Positions 26,909 through 36,458 of a DNA stretch of 64,000 nucleotides are shown here, piece after piece. The notes beneath the pieces are model-generated. The model ran no database searches. It was not told the origin of the DNA and saw nothing but the letters and a program-made list of their open reading frames with translations. The stretch lies in NCBI GenBank assembly GCA_003162425.1, contig PMOK01000091.1, forward strand, positions 3,667 to 67,666, in the 5' to 3' direction. Numbering within the stretch: position 1 is the stretch's first letter; every line of letters begins with the position of its first letter. Both the position numbers and the translations under genes were made by a program. The stretch is from Bryobacterales bacterium. GTDB lineage: Bacteria > Acidobacteriota > Terriglobia > Bryobacterales > Bryobacteraceae.

Positions 26909-28860
26909 GCCTCCCCTTCCTGCTCGAAATCGGAACGGAAGAGATCCCAGATTGGATGATTCCTCCTGCAATCAATCATTTAAGAGACTTGTTTCAAGAT
27001 TTGCTCGACCGTACTAAGGTCGCGGGTACTATTAGCGCCGTGGATGCGACTCCGCGCCGTCTGGTTCTTCAAGCCGAAGGCTTAGCCGAGCGCCAATCCG
27101 ATTCCGAAGAGTTGCTGCTCGGGCCGCCAAAGTCTGCCGGATCAGGCGCTGCCGCGGGATTTGCGAAGAAAATGGTTACGACTCCGGATCAGCTCGGCAC
27201 CGAATCAACCCCCAGGGGCGAGTACTTCTCCTTCAAGAAACACTTGAAAGGTCAGGACACAATCGCCATCCTGGCGGCCGATCTGCCTCAGCTGATTCTT
27301 AAGATTCCATGGCCCAAAACGATGTATTGGAACGGAAAAGGTAGCGAACGATTCATCCGTCCCATCCGTTGGATCGTGGCTTTGTTTGGCGAGTCCGTAG
27401 TGCCGTTCGAGCTAGCCGGGATTCACGCAAGCAACATTACACAAGGCCATCGGCTGCTCGGCAAATCTGAGATTCCAGTCACCATCGCGAACTTCGAGCA
27501 GCAGCTCCAAGTCAACGGCGTGATCCTCTCCGCATCCAAACGCCGCGGAAAGATCCTGGATGGGGTCGCCGAACTGCTAAAAGGCAAAGGACTGCGCATC
27601 CGGCCAGACGCCTCGCTCCTCGAAACCTTGGTCTACATAACTGAATTCCCTACCCCAATCCTAGGTGGGTTCGATTCGCAATTTTTGGAGTTGCCCAGCG
27701 AGGTGCTGGTCACCGTGATGCGCCACCACCAGAAGTATTTCTCGGTGGAAGACGAAGCTGGAAACCTGGCACCGCACTTCATCGCGGTGATGAACACAGA
27801 CGCCGACCCGGAAGGCTTGGTCCAGGACGGGAACGAGCGGGGTCTCCGCGCGCGGTTCAACGACGCCCGCTTCTTCTGGCAGCAGGATCAAAAAAGGAAG
27901 CTCGAAGACCGGCTGGAGGATCTGAAGACGGTCACCTTCCAAGCGAAGTTGGGTTCGTATTTCGAAAAAACGGAACGAGTTGTCGCACTGGTGAAACAGC
28001 TCGGAGGCAGTCCTTCAGCCCAACGCGCCGCGCTATTGGCAAAGTGCGATCTCACCACCGACATGGTCAAGGAGTTCACCGATCTCCAAGGCATCGTCGG
28101 CGGCATCTACGCGCAGGCCCAAGGCGAGCCGGACGAAGTCGGCCAAGCGATTTACTGCCAATACCAGCCAATCAGCATGGATAGTGACATCCCACCCCGC
28201 GAGGCCGGCCGCATCGTAGCGCTCGCCGACAAATGGGACACGCTGACATCCTGCTTCGAAGTCGGCCTCATCCCGACCGGCTCTCGCGACCCCTTCGCGC
28301 TCCGGCGCGCCGCGCAAGGTGTGGTCCGAATCGTCATTGAAGGCGGGATCCAGTTCGCCTGGCCTAAGATGAGCGACGCGTTGCGCGAATTCATGCGCGA
28401 CCGCGTGGAATATTACTTCCGGGAGGTTCGCGGGTTCGCCTACGATGAAGTCCGAGCCTGCATGGCCGCCGGTTGGAGCGATCTGTCCGACCTCGAAAGC
28501 CGTTTGGAGCGAGTACGAGCTATGCGCCCCGACATCGAGCCTATCGCGGCCAGCTTCAAACGCATCAAGAACATCCTGCAGCAAGCTGGGTTCACGGTGA
28601 CTCATGCGCTCAAGGAGTCTCTCATCGAAGACGGCCCAGAGCGAGAGCTGTACGACGAGTTTCAGCACAGCTTTGGTCAGCCCCTCGAATCCCGTATCCA
28701 GCGAATGCGCCCCAAAGTGGATCTCTTCTTCGACAAAGTGCTGGTCAACGCGCCCGACGAAGCGGTCCGGCGCAACCGGCTAACACTACTACACAACCTT
28801 CTGACGGAATTCTCCGAGATCGCTGACTTCTCCGAGATCGTGACACAAACCAGAAACTAG
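26905..28860 (+). CDS. glyS: Glycyl-tRNA synthetase beta subunit
   Basis: Protein of 651 residues, tRNA-binding beta chain paired with GlyQ. The start [17 protein letters not shown] is diagnostic, and the core shows PIRWIVALF and [15 protein letters not shown]. The C-terminal helical region matches the DALR-type anticodon-binding domain. ATG overlaps the glyQ TGA by four bases, giving a tightly coupled pair. The last codons and the TAG stop are built from 7-bp repeat units (28844-28878). Confidence 0.95.
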   Translation: MSLPFLLEIGTEEIPDWMIPPAINHLRDLFQDLLDRTKVAGTISAVDATPRRLVLQAEGLAERQSDSEELLLGPPKSAGSGAAAGFAKKMVTTPDQLGTESTPRGEYFSFKKHLKGQDTIAILAADLPQLILKIPWPKTMYWNGKGSERFIRPIRWIVALFGESVVPFELAGIHASNITQGHRLLGKSEIPVTIANFEQQLQVNGVILSASKRRGKILDGVAELLKGKGLRIRPDASLLETLVYITEFPTPILGGFDSQFLELPSEVLVTVMRHHQKYFSVEDEAGNLAPHFIAVMNTDADPEGLVQDGNERGLRARFNDARFFWQQDQKRKLEDRLEDLKTVTFQAKLGSYFEKTERVVALVKQLGGSPSAQRAALLAKCDLTTDMVKEFTDLQGIVGGIYAQAQGEPDEVGQAIYCQYQPISMDSDIPPREAGRIVALADKWDTLTSCFEVGLIPTGSRDPFALRRAAQGVVRIVIEGGIQFAWPKMSDALREFMRDRVEYYFREVRGFAYDEVRACMAAGWSDLSDLESRLERVRAMRPDIEPIAASFKRIKNILQQAGFTVTHALKESLIEDGPERELYDEFQHSFGQPLESRIQRMRPKVDLFFDKVLVNAPDEAVRRNRLTLLHNLLTEFSEIADFSEIVTQTRN

Positions 28861-28878
28861 AAACCAGAAACGAGGAAC
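28844..28878. repeat. 7-bp tandem repeat (CAGAAAC)5 covering the glyS stop and ppdK ribosome-binding site
   Basis: Five units CACAAAC-CAGAAAC-TAGAAAC-CAGAAAC-GAGGAAC run from 28844 to 28878. The TAG of the third unit is the glyS stop codon. GAGGA of the fifth unit lies 3 bp before the ppdK ATG at 28880 and is its only Shine-Dalgarno-like sequence. Confidence 0.85.
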
Positions 28879-28879
28879 T

Positions 28880-31615
28880 ATGAAACACGTTTACGCGTTC
28901 GGCGGCGGAAAAGCCGATGGTGATGGAACCATGAAAGATGTGCTCGGCGGCAAAGGCTCCGGCCTCGCTGAAATGAGCCGGGCCGGCGTGCCCGTCCCCC
29001 CTGGCTTCACCATCTCCACCGAAGTCTGCAATATCTATTTCCAGAACAAGAACTCGCTCCCGAAAGAGATTGAACAGGAGATCGCTGAGGCGCTGTCCAA
29101 ACTGGAAGCGGAGATGGGCAAAAAGCTGGGCGATGCCGGCAATCCGCTGCTGCTGAGCGTCCGTTCCGGCGCCAAGTTCTCCATGCCGGGCATGATGAAC
29201 ACCATCCTCAACCTCGGCTTGAATGACGAAACTGTGGAGGGTCTTGCCAAGATCAGCGGGAATCCGCGCTTCGCCTACGATTGTTACCGCCGCTTCGTCC
29301 AGATGTTCGGTGAAGTGGCGCTCAACATCGAGATGCGGAAGTTCGACGAGGTTTTTGACGCGCGCAAGCACAAAGCCAAAGTCAAACTGGATACAGATCT
29401 CTCCGCCGACGATCTGAAAGTGATCATCGGCGATTACAAAAAGCTGGTCCAAAAAGAAACCGGCAAAGCGTTCCCGCAAGATGCTCGCGAGCAGCTCGCC
29501 ATGTCGCGTGATGCCGTGTTCCGCTCCTGGTGGGGACCGAACGCCGCCACTTACCGCCGCATGGAAAAAATCCCGGACGACCTCGGCACCGCCGCCAACG
29601 TCCAAGCCATGGTGTTCGGCAACATGGGCGACACGTCCGGCACCGGCGTTGGGTTCACGCGCGACCCATCCACGGGCGAAAAAGTGTTCTGGGGCGAATT
29701 CCTGATCAACGCGCAGGGCGAGGATGTGGTGGCCGGCATTCGCACTCCGCAGCCCATCGCGGATCTGGAATCCATCATGCCCGATGCGTACCGGCAGCTC
29801 AAGCAGATCACCAGCAATCTCGAAAAGCATTATCGCGACATGCAGGATTTCGAGTTCACTATTGAGAACGGCAAGCTCTACATGCTGCAAACCCGCAATG
29901 GCAAACGCACTGGCGCAGCTGCGATCCGCGTCGCTGTCGATATGGCCACGGAGGGCATGATCTCAAAAAAGGAAGCTGTGCTGCGCGTGGCGCCCAAGCA
30001 GCTGGATCAATTGCTGCATCCGATGTTCGATCCGAAGTCGCTCGCCAAGCTCACTAAGCTCACCAATGGCATTGACGCGTCGCCAGGAGCAGCAGTCGGC
30101 CGCGCGGTCTTCACGGCCGAGGACGCCGTGGAAGCCTCTAAGAAGGGGCCGGTGATTCTGGTCCGCAAGGAAACTACGCCCGACGATATCCACGGCATGG
30201 AAGTCGCCAAGGGAATCCTGACGGCCGTCGGCGGCAAATCCAGCCATGCGGCCGTAGTAGCGCGCGGCATGGGATTGCCCTGCATCGTCGGCGCCGGAGC
30301 CATTCACATTGATGAGCATGGGAAACGATTCACCGTGAAAGCGGGCGAAAAAGAACTGGTGGTAAAAGAAGGCGACTGGATCTCCATGGACGGCGCCACG
30401 GCTGACGTTTATCTGGGGCAGGCCGAAACCAAGGAGCCGGATCCGAACTCCCCCATCTTCGTCAAGTTCATGACCTGGGCCGACTCGTTCCGAGGAAAAT
30501 TCGGCGTGAGAGCCAATGCCGATATCCCGCGCGATGCCAAGGCCGCACGCGCGTTCGGCGCCGAAGGCATCGGATTGTGCCGCACCGAGCACATGTTCTT
30601 CGCGGCCGATCGCATCCCGCACATGCAGGCCATGATTCTCGCCGAAGATCCGAAAACCCGGACCAAAGCCTTGCAGAAACTGCTGCCCATGCAACGCAAG
30701 GATTTTGCGGGGCTGTTCGAAGCGATGGATGGATACCCGGTGATCATCCGTACGCTCGATCCGCCGCTGCACGAGTTCCTGCCCAAGCGCGAGAACTTGA
30801 TGGTGGACCTCGCCCGGCTGCCACACGCCTCGTCGAAGGAAAAGAAGCAGATGTCGGAAAGCTACGGAATTCCGGTGGGCGAACTCAAAAAGAAACTGCC
30901 GGTGCTGCTGAAGCGCGTGGAGGATTTGCACGAGTTCAATCCCATGCTCGGTTTCCGAGGATGCCGCCTGGGCATCGTGCACCCGGAGATCACCGAAATG
31001 CAGGCCCGCGCTATTTTCGAAGCCGCCGTGCAAGTGGCCAAGAAAGGCATTAAGGTGATTCCGGAAGTCATGATTCCCCTCGTCGGCTTCAAGAAGGAAC
31101 TGGAGCTGCAAAAGGACATCGTGGAGCGCGTCGCGAAGGAAGTGCTGGCTGCGGCCGGCATGAAAAACCTGAAGTACATGATCGGCACCATGATCGAGAT
31201 TCCGCGCGGCGCCATCACTGCAGATCAAGTAGCCGAGGTGGCCCAGTTCTTCAGCTTCGGCACCAACGATCTTACTCAGACCACGCTCGGCATGTCGCGC
31301 GACGACTACACTAAGTTCTCGAAGAGATACGAAGAACTGAAAATCTTCAAGGCCGATCCGTTCCAGACCATCGACCAGGAAGGCGTGGGCAAAGTGATCG
31401 AGGAAGCGGTAAAGCTGGGCCGAAAGACCAAGCCGAACCTCGAAATCGGCATCTGCGGAGAGCACGGCGGCGACCCAAGCTCGGTGGAGTTCTGCTACCG
31501 CGTCGGAATGGATTACGTGTCCTGTTCGCCATATCGCGTCCCGATCGCGAGACTAGCAGCCGCGCAAGCGGCGATCAGTGGCAGCGATAAGTCGGAGTCA
31601 ATGCGAACAGCGTAA
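28880..31615 (+). CDS. ppdK: Pyruvate, phosphate dikinase
   Basis: Enzyme of 911 residues that interconverts pyruvate, ATP and phosphate with phosphoenolpyruvate, AMP and pyrophosphate in the cytoplasm. The N-terminal ATP-grasp domain begins KHVYAFGGGKADG and contains GGKGSGLAEM. The swivelling domain carries the catalytic histidine in GGKSSHAAVVARGMGLPC (near residue 455). The C-terminal PEP/pyruvate barrel ends with CGEHGGDPSSVEFCYRVG and SCSPYRVPIARLAAAQA. The length is normal. Its ribosome-binding site comes from the heptamer repeat above, and it is probably co-transcribed with glyQS. A long hairpin repeat lies just after the stop. Confidence 0.96.
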   Translation: MKHVYAFGGGKADGDGTMKDVLGGKGSGLAEMSRAGVPVPPGFTISTEVCNIYFQNKNSLPKEIEQEIAEALSKLEAEMGKKLGDAGNPLLLSVRSGAKFSMPGMMNTILNLGLNDETVEGLAKISGNPRFAYDCYRRFVQMFGEVALNIEMRKFDEVFDARKHKAKVKLDTDLSADDLKVIIGDYKKLVQKETGKAFPQDAREQLAMSRDAVFRSWWGPNAATYRRMEKIPDDLGTAANVQAMVFGNMGDTSGTGVGFTRDPSTGEKVFWGEFLINAQGEDVVAGIRTPQPIADLESIMPDAYRQLKQITSNLEKHYRDMQDFEFTIENGKLYMLQTRNGKRTGAAAIRVAVDMATEGMISKKEAVLRVAPKQLDQLLHPMFDPKSLAKLTKLTNGIDASPGAAVGRAVFTAEDAVEASKKGPVILVRKETTPDDIHGMEVAKGILTAVGGKSSHAAVVARGMGLPCIVGAGAIHIDEHGKRFTVKAGEKELVVKEGDWISMDGATADVYLGQAETKEPDPNSPIFVKFMTWADSFRGKFGVRANADIPRDAKAARAFGAEGIGLCRTEHMFFAADRIPHMQAMILAEDPKTRTKALQKLLPMQRKDFAGLFEAMDGYPVIIRTLDPPLHEFLPKRENLMVDLARLPHASSKEKKQMSESYGIPVGELKKKLPVLLKRVEDLHEFNPMLGFRGCRLGIVHPEITEMQARAIFEAAVQVAKKGIKVIPEVMIPLVGFKKELELQKDIVERVAKEVLAAAGMKNLKYMIGTMIEIPRGAITADQVAEVAQFFSFGTNDLTQTTLGMSRDDYTKFSKRYEELKIFKADPFQTIDQEGVGKVIEEAVKLGRKTKPNLEIGICGEHGGDPSSVEFCYRVGMDYVSCSPYRVPIARLAAAQAAISGSDKSESMRTA

Positions 31616-31623
31616 AACATTTG

Positions 31624-31696
31624 GCCACGGATGCACACGGATGGACACGGATAAGAAAAGCTGTTTTATCTGTGTGAATCCGTGTGCATCCGTGGC
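31624..31696. repeat. Long inverted repeat with CACGGAT core
   Basis: Perfect 19-bp arms, 31624-31642 and 31678-31696, made of CACGGAT-type units, enclose a 35-nt centre that is itself partly self-complementary. The element fills the space between convergent ppdK and the secreted-protein operon and ends at that operon's last stop codon. CACGGAT-type repeats are familiar from other bacterial genomes. It could act as a two-way transcription block, but there is no T-tract. Confidence 0.9.
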
Positions 31697-32331
31697 TAAG
31701 GATTTTGGTCAGGCGGCTTCTCGCCCGGCTTATACAGCGTCGGGGCTTTCCGTTTAGTATCCGCCGCTTTCTGATCGTCTGTCTTCTTGGCTTCCTTCTC
31801 CTTGGTGCCGAGCATGGCGTCCTTGTCTTCCTTTTCCTTTTTGTCCTTCGCCGCTACCGCGCCAGCCCGGGTATTCAAGTCTTCCTCGGAAAGCTCCTTG
31901 CTATCGGAAGTAGTATCGATCGCGCTCTTGAGCGCGAATTCGAAGCGCGAGAGATCCTTCGGTTCGGATTCCTCGATTTTCTGCAAAGTTTCCAGCATGT
32001 CCTTCTCGGCGGCGGCTACCAGTTTCATGCCTTCAGTCAGCGCGACCTTCCGCTTCAAACCGTCGTCGGCTACCGTATCGATCGCTTCGATAATATGCGT
32101 GTACTCATCCAGCGTGTCATGAATCAGCGCGGAACGTCCCGGCTTTTCCTTGCTCAGCAATTGATTCAGCAGACTCATCCGCTGCCTGGCAAATTGAACG
32201 TAGAGGATCAACCGCGCGTTCGGTTCCTGCGCTTCGCGCACCTGATCGATCTCGTCCGCAGTAAGAAAATCCCTCTGCTGCGCGAAAGCTCCCGTTCCCG
32301 CCACGATCAATATCGCCGCTAAAAACCTCAT
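31696..32331 (-). CDS. Secreted helical hypothetical protein
   Basis: Not a recognised family. The 211-residue product has a signal peptide (about 1-18, [18 protein letters not shown]), a helical middle (about 20-130) and a charged Lys/Glu/Asp-rich tail ([20 protein letters not shown]) with a Pro-rich end. The tail is probably disordered. The ATG at 32331 is chosen because GAGAGGTGAT stands just upstream and it gives a clean signal peptide. It is the third gene of a TPR protein - small protein - this protein run with almost no gaps, so the three products probably act together in the periplasm. Confidence 0.75.
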   Translation of the reverse strand: MRFLAAILIVAGTGAFAQQRDFLTADEIDQVREAQEPNARLILYVQFARQRMSLLNQLLSKEKPGRSALIHDTLDEYTHIIEAIDTVADDGLKRKVALTEGMKLVAAAEKDMLETLQKIEESEPKDLSRFEFALKSAIDTTSDSKELSEEDLNTRAGAVAAKDKKEKEDKDAMLGTKEKEAKKTDDQKAADTKRKAPTLYKPGEKPPDQNP

Positions 32332-32342
32332 AGGATCACCTC

Positions 32343-32756
32343 TCACTTTTTCTTACTCATGATCGCTGCCAACAATTCATCATGGACGTCCGATACCCGC
32401 TTGATCACAGCGTCCACCGCCTCCCGGCTCTCAAAGTTAACCTGGTCGCGAAAACTGTGCAACCGCCGCAGCAATGCGGTCAACTTCAACTCTGCGTTCT
32501 TGTAATACTTGCTCCTGCGGGGAGCCTTGTTAGTGTGTTCCAGCGCATCATAAGAAACATCCACCAGCTCGCGCACTTCGACCAGCGCCTGCTGCTCGGC
32601 CTTTTCGTCGCCACCGTTATAGGCTTGTTTGGCTGCATCCACCTGCTTATCGGCATTGGCGAGCGCCAACTCCGACCGGCGTTCGAGATCCGGCTCGGAT
32701 TTCACCGTGCCGACATCGCCGAAGGCTAAAAGCAATAATGCCAGTAACTGGATCAC
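32343..32756 (-). CDS. Small secreted coiled-coil-like hypothetical protein
   Basis: Not a recognised family. The 137-residue product has a hydrophobic N-terminus ([16 protein letters not shown]) likely to be a signal peptide, then an almost wholly helical, charged sequence (about 22-137) ending in KKK. The start is a GTG at 32756 that overlaps the TPR-gene stop by one base, so translation is coupled. Its helical middle resembles that of its downstream neighbour in composition (for example stretches rich in Ala, Leu, Glu), but shared ancestry was not shown. Confidence 0.72.
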   Translation of the reverse strand: MIQLLALLLLAFGDVGTVKSEPDLERRSELALANADKQVDAAKQAYNGGDEKAEQQALVEVRELVDVSYDALEHTNKAPRRSKYYKNAELKLTALLRRLHSFRDQVNFESREAVDAVIKRVSDVHDELLAAIMSKKK

Positions 32757-33967
32757 TATCTGCGAAGCTCTCTTTCAAGAATCTTGATGCGCTGCCTGGC
32801 TTGAAACTCTTCGTTGGGGTTCTGCCCGTTACTCATCGCCAAGAACCTTTGGTAACTTTCAAGCGCGGGCTTCTGCTGGTGAATTTTGTCCAAGACAATA
32901 GCCCGGAAAAATACATGGCCCGCCTTTTCGGCATGGAGCGCCGCCACTTTGTCCAGCGCCGCCAATGCCGCGGGATAATCATCGCCAACCACCAGCACCG
33001 AAGCAAGTTCGCTCCACGCTTCGGCGGAATCCGGCTTAATTTTCGTAGCGCTCAAAAAGTCCTGCGCGGCTTGAGGGAACTTACGTTGATCGCGAAGAAT
33101 CCGTCCGTGCAGCATCCGCAGTTCAAAATCGTTCGGATCCGCCGCCAGAACTTTTTCGATCACCGGCAGCGCCTTGTCCGGCTCCTTGTTCTTGAGATAC
33201 GCGGTTGCCAGCGCCGCGCGATTGGCCGGGGTGGGAGACGCCGCAACGGCTGCCTGGAAATTAGCAATGGCATCCGCTGGCTGGCCGGACGCCAGCAATA
33301 GCGCGCCCAGTCTTTCTTGTGCGCCGGGATTGTCGGGGAACTGTTTATATATGGCGATTGCTTCCGGCGCCTGTTTCGCTGCTTCGTATAAGGACGCCAA
33401 CTCCAGCAGGCCGTCCCGATAGTCTGGGTTCATCGTAGCTGCGTTCTGAAAATGCGGAGCAGCATCGACCACCCGATCCTGCTTCGCCAACGCATGCGCG
33501 AGGCCGAGTTCCGCGTCCGGCGACTTCGGATCGATCTCGAGCGCGGCCCTATAAGCTTGCTCGGCTTTCACGAAATCGCCACTCGCCAATAAAGCTGAGG
33601 CAAGATAGAAATTCGGCCGAAACTCCTTGGCTTTTTGCGAAGCCGCATCCGTGAGATATGGAACCGCATCGGCGCCCTGCTTTTCCCGGAGTAGCAAAAT
33701 CCCAAGGTTCAGCTCGGCCTGATAAAGACCGGGCTTAATTTCGAGCGCCTTCTTGTATTCCGGGATGGCCTCCGCGTCCTTGCCCAACAGGCTGTAGGCA
33801 AGCGCCAGATTGAAGTGCAGGCTGTAGTCCTTCGGCTCGGCTGCAATGGCGTTGATGAAATTATCCACTGCCTCCTGATAGCGCTTTTCGTCGAGCGCTT
33901 TCAGGCCCAGTTCGTAGTAGTTACTCTGGAGCGCGAGGAACAGGACCAGCACCGTGGTGGGCCACAT
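32756..33967 (-). CDS. TPR-repeat protein
   Basis: Protein of 403 residues made mostly of tetratricopeptide repeats (at least eight 34-residue units, for example NYYELGLKALDEKRYQEAVD and SLHFNLALAYSLLGKDAEAI). A short hydrophobic N-terminus (MWPTTVLVLFLALQ) suggests export or membrane anchoring. Such proteins are binding scaffolds; no enzymatic domain is seen. It heads a three-gene run with two small secreted helical proteins, joined by a one-base overlap and an 11-base gap, and may be their partner. Confidence 0.85.
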   Translation of the reverse strand: MWPTTVLVLFLALQSNYYELGLKALDEKRYQEAVDNFINAIAAEPKDYSLHFNLALAYSLLGKDAEAIPEYKKALEIKPGLYQAELNLGILLLREKQGADAVPYLTDAASQKAKEFRPNFYLASALLASGDFVKAEQAYRAALEIDPKSPDAELGLAHALAKQDRVVDAAPHFQNAATMNPDYRDGLLELASLYEAAKQAPEAIAIYKQFPDNPGAQERLGALLLASGQPADAIANFQAAVAASPTPANRAALATAYLKNKEPDKALPVIEKVLAADPNDFELRMLHGRILRDQRKFPQAAQDFLSATKIKPDSAEAWSELASVLVVGDDYPAALAALDKVAALHAEKAGHVFFRAIVLDKIHQQKPALESYQRFLAMSNGQNPNEEFQARQRIKILERELRR

Positions 33968-33991
33968 ACTTCTATGTTCCTATTTTACCGA

Positions 33992-34040
33992 GTGGGACAG
34001 CGCCATGCGCTGCCTTGGGCAAGCCGGAGGCTTACCCTAC
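33992..34040. repeat. Inverted pair of GTRGG-head hairpin repeats (REPIN-like), copies 3 and 4
   Basis: Unit one has head GTGGGACA and stem CAGCGC (33998-34003) / GCGCTG (34007-34012). Unit two is in the opposite orientation: stem GGGCAAGCC (34017-34025) / GGCTTACCC (34029-34037) with one mismatch, and head GTAGGG read from 34040 backwards. The head of unit two contains the TAG stop codon of the SBBP gene. Confidence 0.8.
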
Positions 34041-36241
34041 TTGGTGGCCACCGTCACCGAGATCAATCCCTGGGTGGACGCGCTTCCAATAGTGATGTCC
34101 ACCCGGTGCGCAGCGTAAGCACCCAAACTCTGCGGGACCCGGAAATTAATCTGGAACAATCCGGAAATGAGGGTCGGTGCAATTCCCGCGTACTGGACAT
34201 CGGCATTGAGCGTGCCATCGATGATGCCCGTTGCCGGAAGCACAAGTGTGGCTAGCGGTTTGAGTAGCGCGAGGCCTCCGGTCAGGCTGGCTGGATTCGT
34301 GGCTCCGCCGCCGGTGCCGAAGATCGAAACCACGGAGCCTGCGGGCGCTGGATTTGCGACCGAATTGTGCGTACCGTCCTGATTGATGATGGCTCCCTGT
34401 GCAGCGCCGTACTGGGCCGGGAACAGTGCCGGCGCGGAAGGCTGCAGCGCGACAATTCCTGTCCTGGTGGAAACACCGTTATACTCGACGTGCACCTGGG
34501 CGCTGGTTTGATCGGCCAACTCCCACGGGACCTGCGCGTTGATCTGCTCGGATTGCGCATACAGGATCGGCGCCTGGAATTCGTTGAAGAACACCTGCAC
34601 GCCGGCTAGTTCGGTGGTGACTTTACCTGACGAATCGAACTGCATTTGAGCGCCGGCTGCGGGTCCGAAGCGAAGTCCCCAGAACGTCACCAGCTCTCCC
34701 GGCGCCAGGGGACCGTCCTGAAAGTTCGCACCGTTCTCAGGCGCGAGAATGGAGCACGGCTGGCTGGCGTTACTCGGGTTCGCGATTTGAAACTTGGCGA
34801 TGAAAAAACCCGGCGGACTGAGCGAAGAATCTGACGTGACCAGAAAATCTGACGTGGTTGTCAGGCCGGCCAGTACCACCGTGCCGTCCGCGTCAGCGTT
34901 CAGAGCGAACGCGAGGTCCTCTCCCGAACCTCCCATATACGTGGCATCCACAAATTTTCCATCCGGTGCTAACTCCAACACGAAAGCGTCCGCCCCACCG
35001 GCGCGACAAGGTTGCAGCGCATCCGGAGAGGCTGCGAAGCCCCCTCCCGCCTGACCCGAAACATACGCGTTGCCCGCGGCATTGACATCCAGGATGCTGG
35101 GTGGAACAGAATTGGTGGACACATATGTTGCATAGACCAGAGCCGTTGCATCGGTGTTGAGCTTTGCAAGAAACGCGGAAGAACCATTTAGCTGGAACGT
35201 GGTTTGATACGCACCAGCCGTGACAGGGAAACTTGCTGAGTTCAGCGTCCCCAAGACGTAGGCGTTGCCGCTGGAATCCACTCGAATTACTGCACCAAAA
35301 GCCACCGAGTTCGCGCCGAGGTATGTGGCGTAGGTTAGCCCGCCGGATGCATTCAGCTTGGCGACGAAAGCTGGTGAGAAACCGGGCGTCAGTGTGGTTT
35401 GAAGGACGCCCTTGGTTACCGGGAAGTCGGTGGAGCGGGTTGACCCGGTGAAGTAGGCGTTCCCCGATGGATCGACCGCGATTCCACCCGGACTGTCACC
35501 GCCGCTCCCGCCGAAATAGGTTGCGTAGATGAGCTTCTGCCCGGTGGTATCTAGCTTGCCCACTACCATCGGCCCGCTCGATTGCATCGCGTTGGCGGTG
35601 ACCGGGAAGCCAGCCGACGCCTCAGCAACGAAATAAGCGTTCCCGGCGGAATCCACCGCCATGCTCATGGTTACTCCGCCCGGCGGGATGTTCGGCCCGG
35701 AAGGCATATTGAATGGCAACGGACCTGTGCCGGGAATCGAGGCTGTGTACAGTAACGCCGTTCCGGACGGATTCAGCTTGTAGATGAATGTTGCGCCGCC
35801 GGTGAACTTCGACCCGGGGATGGTTTCGATTCCCGCGGTAATGCCAGCGACATAGATGTTGCCGGCCGCGTCCACGCCGATCGACGTGGGCTGGTAGCCT
35901 GCCAAATATGTAGCGAAGACGACCTTGCTCTGGGCGTCCAGCTTGATGACGAAGGGAACGGGGCAAGGGAACTCCTGAGGCGGAGTGGGAGTCCCACCGC
36001 CAGACGATCCGTTGGTGCATTCGCCCCCATTGAACGTAGGCTGAACCACGCCTGGGGTAACCGGCACGCTGGGTTCCGAGGTCCAGCCAGTTAGGTAGAT
36101 GTTACCCGCGCCGTCGGCCGCCATCGCGGTGACTGCAGTATCGTACTGGTTTCCAAGAACAGGAAGAATGCGCGAATAGACGAGGCCATCCTGAGCCACG
36201 CACGCGGCACAGAAGACGAAAGCGAGCAGACTTTTCGTCAT
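34037..36241 (-). CDS. Secreted SBBP beta-propeller protein with TIGR03437 C-terminal domain
   Basis: Protein of 734 residues with a short signal peptide (MTKSLLAFVFCAACVAQ). Residues from about 25 to 480 contain repeated units such as DGAGNIYLTGWT, DAAGNIYVAGIT and DPSGNAYFTGST, each followed by FPVT and AFVAKL-type strands: SBBP (beta-propeller-like) repeats. The C-terminal 235 residues form the Solibacter-type TIGR03437 domain (LAPGELVTFWG, QINAQVPWEL, INQDGTHNSVANPAPAGS). The function of this domain is unknown; its carriers are exported. The stop codon comes from a REP-like repeat. It stands alone, between the TPR operon and a repeat cluster. Confidence 0.92.
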   Translation of the reverse strand: MTKSLLAFVFCAACVAQDGLVYSRILPVLGNQYDTAVTAMAADGAGNIYLTGWTSEPSVPVTPGVVQPTFNGGECTNGSSGGGTPTPPQEFPCPVPFVIKLDAQSKVVFATYLAGYQPTSIGVDAAGNIYVAGITAGIETIPGSKFTGGATFIYKLNPSGTALLYTASIPGTGPLPFNMPSGPNIPPGGVTMSMAVDSAGNAYFVAEASAGFPVTANAMQSSGPMVVGKLDTTGQKLIYATYFGGSGGDSPGGIAVDPSGNAYFTGSTRSTDFPVTKGVLQTTLTPGFSPAFVAKLNASGGLTYATYLGANSVAFGAVIRVDSSGNAYVLGTLNSASFPVTAGAYQTTFQLNGSSAFLAKLNTDATALVYATYVSTNSVPPSILDVNAAGNAYVSGQAGGGFAASPDALQPCRAGGADAFVLELAPDGKFVDATYMGGSGEDLAFALNADADGTVVLAGLTTTSDFLVTSDSSLSPPGFFIAKFQIANPSNASQPCSILAPENGANFQDGPLAPGELVTFWGLRFGPAAGAQMQFDSSGKVTTELAGVQVFFNEFQAPILYAQSEQINAQVPWELADQTSAQVHVEYNGVSTRTGIVALQPSAPALFPAQYGAAQGAIINQDGTHNSVANPAPAGSVVSIFGTGGGATNPASLTGGLALLKPLATLVLPATGIIDGTLNADVQYAGIAPTLISGLFQINFRVPQSLGAYAAHRVDITIGSASTQGLISVTVATK

Positions 36242-36350
36242 GTCAGGGATTCAGGCAATTGTCAGACCACATGCTGACGTTGATAACACAAGTGCAGGCC
36301 TACAGAAGTTGGATCGCCCGGACGGCCGCCTGTTTCCTTTGGCTACAACA

Positions 36351-36452
36351 ACCGAACCGCGACCGTGAGAATCCGTGAAAAATTCAAATGCACCGGTCGC
36401 TTACGCTCGCGGTTCGGTAACGGAGCCGAACCGCGACCGTGAGGGAGCCGGT
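36351..36452. repeat. Cluster of three CCGAACCGCGACCGTGAG elements in alternating orientation
   Basis: CCGAACCGCGACCGTGAG occurs at 36352-36369 and again at 36426-36443. A related copy in the opposite direction lies at 36394-36417. The second and third copies form a hairpin with a perfect 10-bp stem (CGCGGTTCGG 36408-36417 / CCGAACCGCG 36426-36435). The element is downstream of the VIT gene and upstream of the SBBP gene. Confidence 0.85.
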
Positions 36453-36458
36453 GCTGTT

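Noticed and set aside
26013-28878. Heptamer arrays as CRISPR-like repeats
   Set aside because: Units are only 7 bp, directly adjacent and have no spacers.
29963-31465. A 500-residue open frame antisense to ppdK
   Set aside because: It is an open shadow frame caused by GC-rich third positions in ppdK. The + strand has a complete, highly conserved enzyme and the antisense product matches no family.
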